In this document: positions 57,801-64,000 of the stretch, piece by piece
Layout: each line of letters starts with the position of its first letter
Numbering within the stretch: the stretch's first letter is position 1
Assembly (NCBI GenBank): GCA_018398805.1
Contig: JAGFBZ010002028.1
Location: forward strand, 1,736,501-1,800,500
DNA from: Hirundichthys speculiger
Taxonomy: Eukaryota > Chordata > Actinopteri > Beloniformes > Exocoetidae
DNA: 64,000 nt
Direction of reading: 5' to 3'
The notes under the pieces: generated by a model
Told to the model about the DNA's origin: nothing
Database searches by the model: none
What the model saw: only the letters and a program-made list of their open reading frames with translations
Translations under genes and position numbers: made by a program

Positions 57801-59374
57801 TCTGCAATCTTGCTTCATCACTCTCATAAAGCGGTGCGCAGTTGTCACGAGAGATAACTGGGACGGGAACCCGAAGATAATTTGGGTGGTTTTTACTGAT
57901 TGTAGGGACGGGAGACCACGAGAGCTCAACAACGCTTCTAAAACTAAACAAACATTCCTATTAAAGGGAATTGAAAGAAACAAAATGCTCAATACATTTT
58001 CTCCACACGCCTATAACATAGTACTGTCACATTTTAGGATAGTTATAAGGATTTCAATGATACAGGTACCCATATGTAGAATGCTAATTAGTAATATTTA
58101 AGTTGATAGTACTCTAATTTAAATTAAGAGACATGAAAATATATGGAAATGCTCTTATCTTTATATTAGAATTAAAAACCTTTTTATATGCAGCATCTAA
58201 TTTATGAAGCTGCTCCCTTTTAACTTCCTCATGTCTTTTTAGTGACCTCACACCTGCACTGACCGTGTTGTCCATATGAACTGATACCACTATGTGAGCA
58301 GCTGCCGCTGTTTGAAAACCTCACGGTGTTCAGCTTTCATCTCCAGCTGCAGCTTCAGACAATATTGTCCGAAGAATGCAAACATAAAGGGCATTTCTGA
58401 AATACACAGACAAACAGATCCGGTCCCAACTTGCTTTACAGCAACGCATCACAAGCATGGCCTCACTACAGCTGAAAATGTGAATCATAAGGAATACAGT
58501 TTCAGTTCGCACTGTTAAAATTAGGTCTAACGAGTTTTCTTTTATCCACTTAGCTCTTATTATTATTACAGTTGTCTAGATACAGTAACATCTCAACTCC
58601 ACAGACGTGGAGGGCTGCAGATTTTCTAGAATAAACTTAAGAAGTCTGTGACTTTCAGCAATTTCGTTCCTCATCTTGAGATGGATAATGGTTCTAGTCT
58701 GACCACTGAAGAAGATGTGGGTTCCAACTCACCATCTGTGGCTTCATGCCAACAAATGAACAGGAACTTTTAAACTGCCAGCTGTGTCACAAATGATTTA
58801 GATCCATGACTTGGGAAATGATGGAGATGCAGGATGTAAATCTCAGTCACAACTCCTGGGTACCACCGGACACCAGAGCACCACGGTCTGGTTGTGACGT
58901 GGTCACAGAAGCTGAGCTGTTTCAAGTTCTGCCGTTCAGTTGAAATCATGAGATTTACTCTAATGTTTCAAGATGATGTAAGAATCATAGTCATTTTCTC
59001 ATTTAAAGACACATTTCTCAACATGTCTGCTGTTATACTTATAGAGAAATGGTTCTTAGATGAACCTCTCCTCATAGATGGACATTTCTTGAGATCCTCC
59101 AACTTGACTCGTGTCCTTCATGCTTTAACATTGTCATAAGAGTCGGTCTGCTTATGGTGTTTTATTCTGAAAATGGACAGATGCTATTCTTCTTTCTTTG
59201 CTGTTCTTGTTTGACTTCAGCTTGATCTGGTGTGTTTAAATTGATGAGGGATGCTTCTGAAACTCGCCGCATCACTGGCGGTGGGACCACACTCACTGAC
59301 TAGAGTGGCGACAAGTCCCAGTGCTTGACCCTGAGACCCAACAGATGTGGAACGGTGTGGTCCGGCTGCACATT
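57801..59374. other. No gene seen
   Basis: AT-rich to mixed sequence. No exon chain or transposon end was recognised. Confidence 0.3.
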
Positions 59375-59530
59375 GCTGTCCATCCATCCATCCATCCACT
59401 CATTCACTTCCGCTTATCTGAATTCAGGTCACTTTTGAGCAAAGAGGCCCAGACTGCTCTCTCCCTGGCCACTTCCTCTTGCTCCTCTAGGGATACCCAG
59501 GCGTTCCCAAGCCAGTCTGAACAGTGCCAG
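59375..59530 (-). mobile_element. Rex3-like LINE 3' end with ATCC array
   Basis: On the plus strand, ccatccatccatccatcc is followed by cattcacttccgcttatct, then aagaggcccagactgctctc, then ggccacttcctcttgctcct and caggcgttcccaagccagtc. This is the reverse complement of the 3' end of a Rex3 copy, finishing in its GATG-type repeat. Truncated just inside the coding end. Confidence 0.65.
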
Positions 59531-62500
59531 CCACTTATTTTTGTTTAAATAACAGCCATTGTAGGCAGTGAGGGAGGTCCCATGACAAGTGCTGTAAAGA
59601 CCACTAAATATGCCAATATATTTTTTTTTTCTTTAATATAACTTTACCTGATTTGGTGTATAAAAAATTAGCCCCTCTATAGTTGCCAGGGACGTGAAAT
59701 CCCTGAAACTAAAACCACTTTTTTGAATCCAGCTTTAAGTTTAGACAGTTAAACGTGGGGGACAACGGAGATTGACTTGATTTTTGGAGTCGGCGCCTAG
59801 TCAGTTAAGAAACTGCAGTTTTTCTTCATTTCGTGGTTTGTGCTGGAGTAATAAGCCATATGTGACATTGGCTGGTTGAGCTGGGAAGAGGTCAGATACA
59901 AGATTATCAGAGAGAATCTGGCCAAATTGTCCAAATTAAAGCACCAAAAGATCACTCTGACTCAGGCATCTACATTACATGAGCACATGAAGGCTGTGGG
60001 TTAGCGGTCACGCTAGAAAAACAACTTCCAGCTGCTTCATCTCCAAGTGTTGCTGAGTGTTGCTCCGTTTTTTAAGAAGATATAAAGAAGCTTTCTCATA
60101 ACAATCCTCTTTCAAAGTGAAGATTTCCCCTTAGAGAAAAGTGGACATATATTTCTATAAATTAAATATTTTTGGTTGAGTTCTGCGGGCACTCGGCCTG
60201 TAACAGGATGCAACTTTAATGAAGCCATCAGTAGTGGACATTGTGAGATGAAGCCCCCAGCCCACCCTGATACCGCTACTGCTGCGGAGTTGTAAACATT
60301 TCATCATATAGCAGAAAGTCTGATAAACCGCAGCCAACAAACACATTTCCCTCAAGTTTCCATTAATGAAAAATCAGCAGATGAGGCCCAAATGTTTAGC
60401 GGGCTGTTGGTTGTTGGGGATGTTTGTGCGTTTGGCGCTAGCCTTCACGTCTCAGTCCAACTAGCAACTGTAATGAAACCAGCGCCCTTTTATTTCTAGC
60501 TTCTCTAAATATAAGGTTTGCCTGAATCCCAAGCATGAGACTCTGTGATTGTTGTACTTAATGGTCTTCATCACACTTCCATTTTTTTTTTTTTTTTTTT
60601 TTTTTAATTGATGTCTTTTGACTTGGACTTTCACATTTACCCCCTATTAGCAATTAAATATTCTGTTTTCAGTTCAAGCTTGTCAAAGTCTTTGAAGCAA
60701 CATTTTCATCCATGTTCAGCCCTCAGGCTTTTGCCACCCAAAAATCCAGCTTTGATGTGTTTTTTTTTTTTTTTTATAATACCCTAAAGTCTATTTTAAA
60801 ATTAGACAGCATGAATGATTTGCAATAAGTGGACCAACTACCCGCGCCCGTACGGAGAAGTCAGTTTAAAAACCACCTGATCTACTTCTGTTGTTTTTTT
60901 TGTGATTAATTTTTTTGAAAAGCTATTACAGACTGGACACATGTTGATATAAAATTGCTTTGAAGTGCCCATTATTGCTGGTTGGCGTAAAATAAACCAA
61001 CAAAGGAAAAAAAAACAACCATTTATGACAGCTCACACAGAAACATGGCTATTTACAGGATCAATTATGGTTGAAAGTGGTGAGAAGCAACATGACATAA
61101 AATGCTGAAATGGTTATTCAATTCTAGGTTTTTGTGAGGCTTCATGCCTGTCGTACATGGTGATATGTGAAGGGAAAAAAAATAGTTTTCAAATATAATT
61201 TCTTCAGGGTTTAATGAAGCGTTAATGAAATAACACTTCCATGCTACAGTAACCATCTAAGGCATTTTCTCGTCCTTTGTTGGTTTAATGGACTTCATGG
61301 ATTCATCCCTCATCCAGTCAATGCTTTTTATTGAACTAATTAGCCAGATATAGATTTTTTTTTTATTTGCAGCTAAATCACTCTTGTATAATTTGTATAA
61401 TTCTGTTCAGAGTTAGAAATCAGCTTCTGCTGCCAAAAATCCCAGAGAAGCAGTAAGACTTCAGCACCATGAGAGCATTTACAGAAATATTTGCTTCACA
61501 CACTCAAACTGATTCTGGAGCCGCTCTCACTGGTTGACCAGAGGGATGTTTCCCTTTGTCTTATTTACGGTTTGTGAAATGTCACTCATATTTGGTAGTC
61601 TGTGCACGTGCGCCGTTGTCTTCGCAGCCCCAGAACCACGTAAGCCCCGCCCGCTGTTCTTCAGGCCTGTTGGTAAAACTGCTTTTATTACCAGACGCTA
61701 GTTAAATGTCCCAAATGTCCCGAAGAGTGTGTGGATTCAATACAAAAAAAAGAAAAATCAATCTTGACATTCTCATATTCCAGCTATAACGGTTATACGT
61801 ATATCTACGTATGTAACTGACTCTACATGTCTGAAAGGACGGTCTTCCTTTTTCACTGATCTGTATGGACGAGGACTTATTTTATAGCTCATTATTACTT
61901 TTCCTCTTGGGTATAGGGTAAGAAAATTACATAATGAGTTTTTAAATAATCACACTTGGCAAAATATACACTCATAATAAATTAAGTCATTCAGCTCCGC
62001 AGGTGCAGTTTTATAGGTGGTGCAACTGCGGCGAAATATATCCATAAAAGATCATTAAACCTTGATTAATACTGGATAAAACCATCATTTGGCTGCATTG
62101 AAGTGGGAACTCCTGGGGAATTCATTTTGAAGAGTGGCGATTGTTCATTCAGGTGGGAAAACGGTTAAATTATTGTAAAATATTCAGCAACAAATGTCTA
62201 GTTTGAAATTATTCTCTGGCTTTTGTGGATGTTCAGTACAAAGTTCGACCCGATCCTGTGAAAACTGAGCAATTATGCTCAGAGAGAGACAATTTAGCAA
62301 GAGATAACCCTTCAACTGGATTGGACGTGAATTTAACATGCACATTTTCAAATGTAAAACTTTCTAAATTATCCATGACATTTAAAGTCTACATGAAAAC
62401 GGGAGTGAATGAAACATTTCTGTTTGAATCTCAAGTTTTTCTCTCGAGGGCTGTCGGATCTTCTTGCACGTTCATGAGCTCACTTGTCTCTGGTCATCTG

Positions 62501-63329
62501 ACGCCACCCTGCCGTTGCCCTGTGTAGGTGTCAGGAGTGTCACCGCCACACTGCAGAAAACCCGTCCAATTCCTTCATTTCTCTCTTTCCCACTGGTTCT
62601 CTATTCACACGCTTGCTCCAAACTAGGTCAAAGTGAAGGGAAACCAATGATGCGCTCATGCATCTGTCACTAGATATTAGTCGCATCATTGTCATCAGGC
62701 AGACAGACTCCCTGAGGACGGTTGCATGTCATTCAATTGTATGCAAGTAGCTTAATTTGTCTAATTTGTTCTTTCTTCTGAGTAATGAAACCTTTGAATT
62801 TTCTCGGGCCAATCAGAAACTGGTGAACTTTGACCAGAGAACGTCGATTTTATTTCAGTTACTGTGAAAACCTGACCCAGTCTGACAGCAACATATAAAA
62901 TGATCACAAAAAAACAGTTTATTGATTTTTAGTCCACACAACAAAGTTTGTTTTTGTTTTGTGCCAGTGGACACTAAAATGTCAAACACACCATCATTCA
63001 AGCTGACAGTTCTGGTTCCAGGTCAGTAAAGAGCATTACTGAAATGACTGTAAAGCTAAAAAAGAAATGTTGTAAAGTCTCATCAATCCAATTGTATTTC
63101 TTGCTATATGGAAAAAATCTAAACAAAGCATTTTATTATATGAACTGACCAGCTCAGCGGACATAAAGACAAACTTCCAATATTTGAGTTGTTATGGTAA
63201 TAATGAAAAACAGGTATCATTGTCTGAGATGAAGCCAAGGAGGCTGAAACTGTAACCGGTCCAACCTCTTTAGTCATTTTAGATGTTGTTTCCAGTATAG
63301 TGTTGGAGCTAAGGTAGGACTCACTGACT
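59531..63329. other. No gene seen
   Basis: Long T-runs near 60583-60606 and 60760-60776. The open frame at 62225-62527 has no splice context and AT-rich codons. No other structure was recognised. Confidence 0.35.
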
Positions 63330-63430
63330 CCGTACCAGTTGGTGGCAGTAGTGCACCACATTCGCTGCTCGCTAACTATCAATGACGTAGAAAAGAAGAC
63401 AACGACGGAGAGAGAGAAACTGGAATCGTG
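63330..63430 (+). repeat. Fragment of a common fish repeat (ccagttggtggcagtagtg)
   Basis: The phrase ccagttggtggcagtagtgc followed by an aagaagacaacgacgg purine-rich end is, from recall, a frequent short repeat of fish genomes. A related phrase (atctggtggtggtagggcac) is at about 51875. Weak support. Confidence 0.35.
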
Positions 63431-64000
63431 TTCCTGAAAGTTCTCATTAATGTTCCTGGAAATGGAGACGTCTGCCGATGCTGGAGGCCCGTTTAAAACT
63501 ATGAGGGCCCCCAACTGATGGAGACTAGACTCTGGGTCTGAGTTTCATTTGTGGTCAGCTTCCATCTCGAGCGTTGGGCCATCCTGTACGTCACAGAACC
63601 AGTGCCACTGTGTCTTAAACATTGCAGTTTTTCCAGCGACCTCTCACACTCATGAGTCTCGCTCCCATAGAGAGCTGTTTACAGTGATATTTTATGAATT
63701 ATGCATGATCTTCACGGGTGTTCTTGAATAACTAATGAAATGTGACACTTTGCATTGTTTGAGGTCTTAAAATGGACTCCTTGTAGTTCTGCAGCTATTC
63801 GTGATTTATTTAGGGATTGTCTCTTTGGGTCAAGTAGACTTCACAGCTTCTGAGCTCTGCAGAATATGTATAGTCCTCGACAGCGACGGCAGTTCTTTGG
63901 TTAATATTTTGGATCATGGCTGCAATAACCCGTAACGACCAGAGGAGGAGCTGTTGTGCTGACAAATAACAGAAAAGCCATCATCCTGGAAATATGTCTT
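63431..64000. other. No gene seen
   Basis: No exon or repeat end was recognised up to the window edge. Confidence 0.3.

Noticed and set aside
1..64000. CRISPR arrays, tRNA or rRNA genes, telomere repeats, large satellites
   Set aside because: Looked for on both strands by eye; nothing with the required spacing or folding was found.

Overview
The window looks like teleost fish nuclear DNA, most likely from a percomorph. It is AT-rich and gene-poor, with no long open reading frames. It carries fish-type transposon relics: Rex3 and L2-like LINE pieces, many short hAT elements with 8-bp target duplications, and other fish repeats recalled from memory. Homopolymer tracts and CA/GT microsatellites are frequent. 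There are no bacterial operons, CRISPR arrays, rRNA or recognisable tRNA genes.

Protein-coding signal is sparse and comes from splice-site and phase reasoning, not homology. (1) Positions 2303-3414 (+) hold what look like the last three coding exons of an unidentified gene, all joined in the same phase, with a poly(A) signal at 3451. (2) Positions 26481-26854 (+) hold a possible chain of three very short exons starting at an ATG. (3) Positions 36080-36280 (-) hold a possible terminal exon with a poly(A) signal at 36011-36016. (4) Positions 45110-45188 (+) and 198-252 (+) are weaker single-exon candidates. I could not name any of these genes.

Mobile DNA explains the most structured parts. At 5.9-7.3 kb an old DNA transposon contains a 1,045-bp hAT element (6075-7119), which itself contains a 291-bp hAT MITE (6419-6709). 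Both insertions keep perfect 8-bp target duplications. At 41.3-43.2 kb a 1.9-kb hAT element contains a 379-bp hAT of a different family, and a 147-bp hAT MITE with G-runs lies about 110 bp downstream. Another 372-bp hAT lies at 54.3 kb. A TA-flanked inverted-repeat element occupies 7725-8817. A DNA transposon at 15.9-16.5 kb is interrupted by a THAP-like fragment, and a second copy of that fragment lies in opposite orientation at 40.4-40.7 kb. LINE pieces lie at 7.4, 33.7, 51.1, 53.6 and 59.4 kb.

The remaining tens of kilobases are intergenic or intronic. Some stretches might be conserved non-coding elements, but that needs an alignment. I saw no convincing undescribed biological system. The items most worth checking are the unidentified exons and the nested hAT insertions, which give a readable insertion order.
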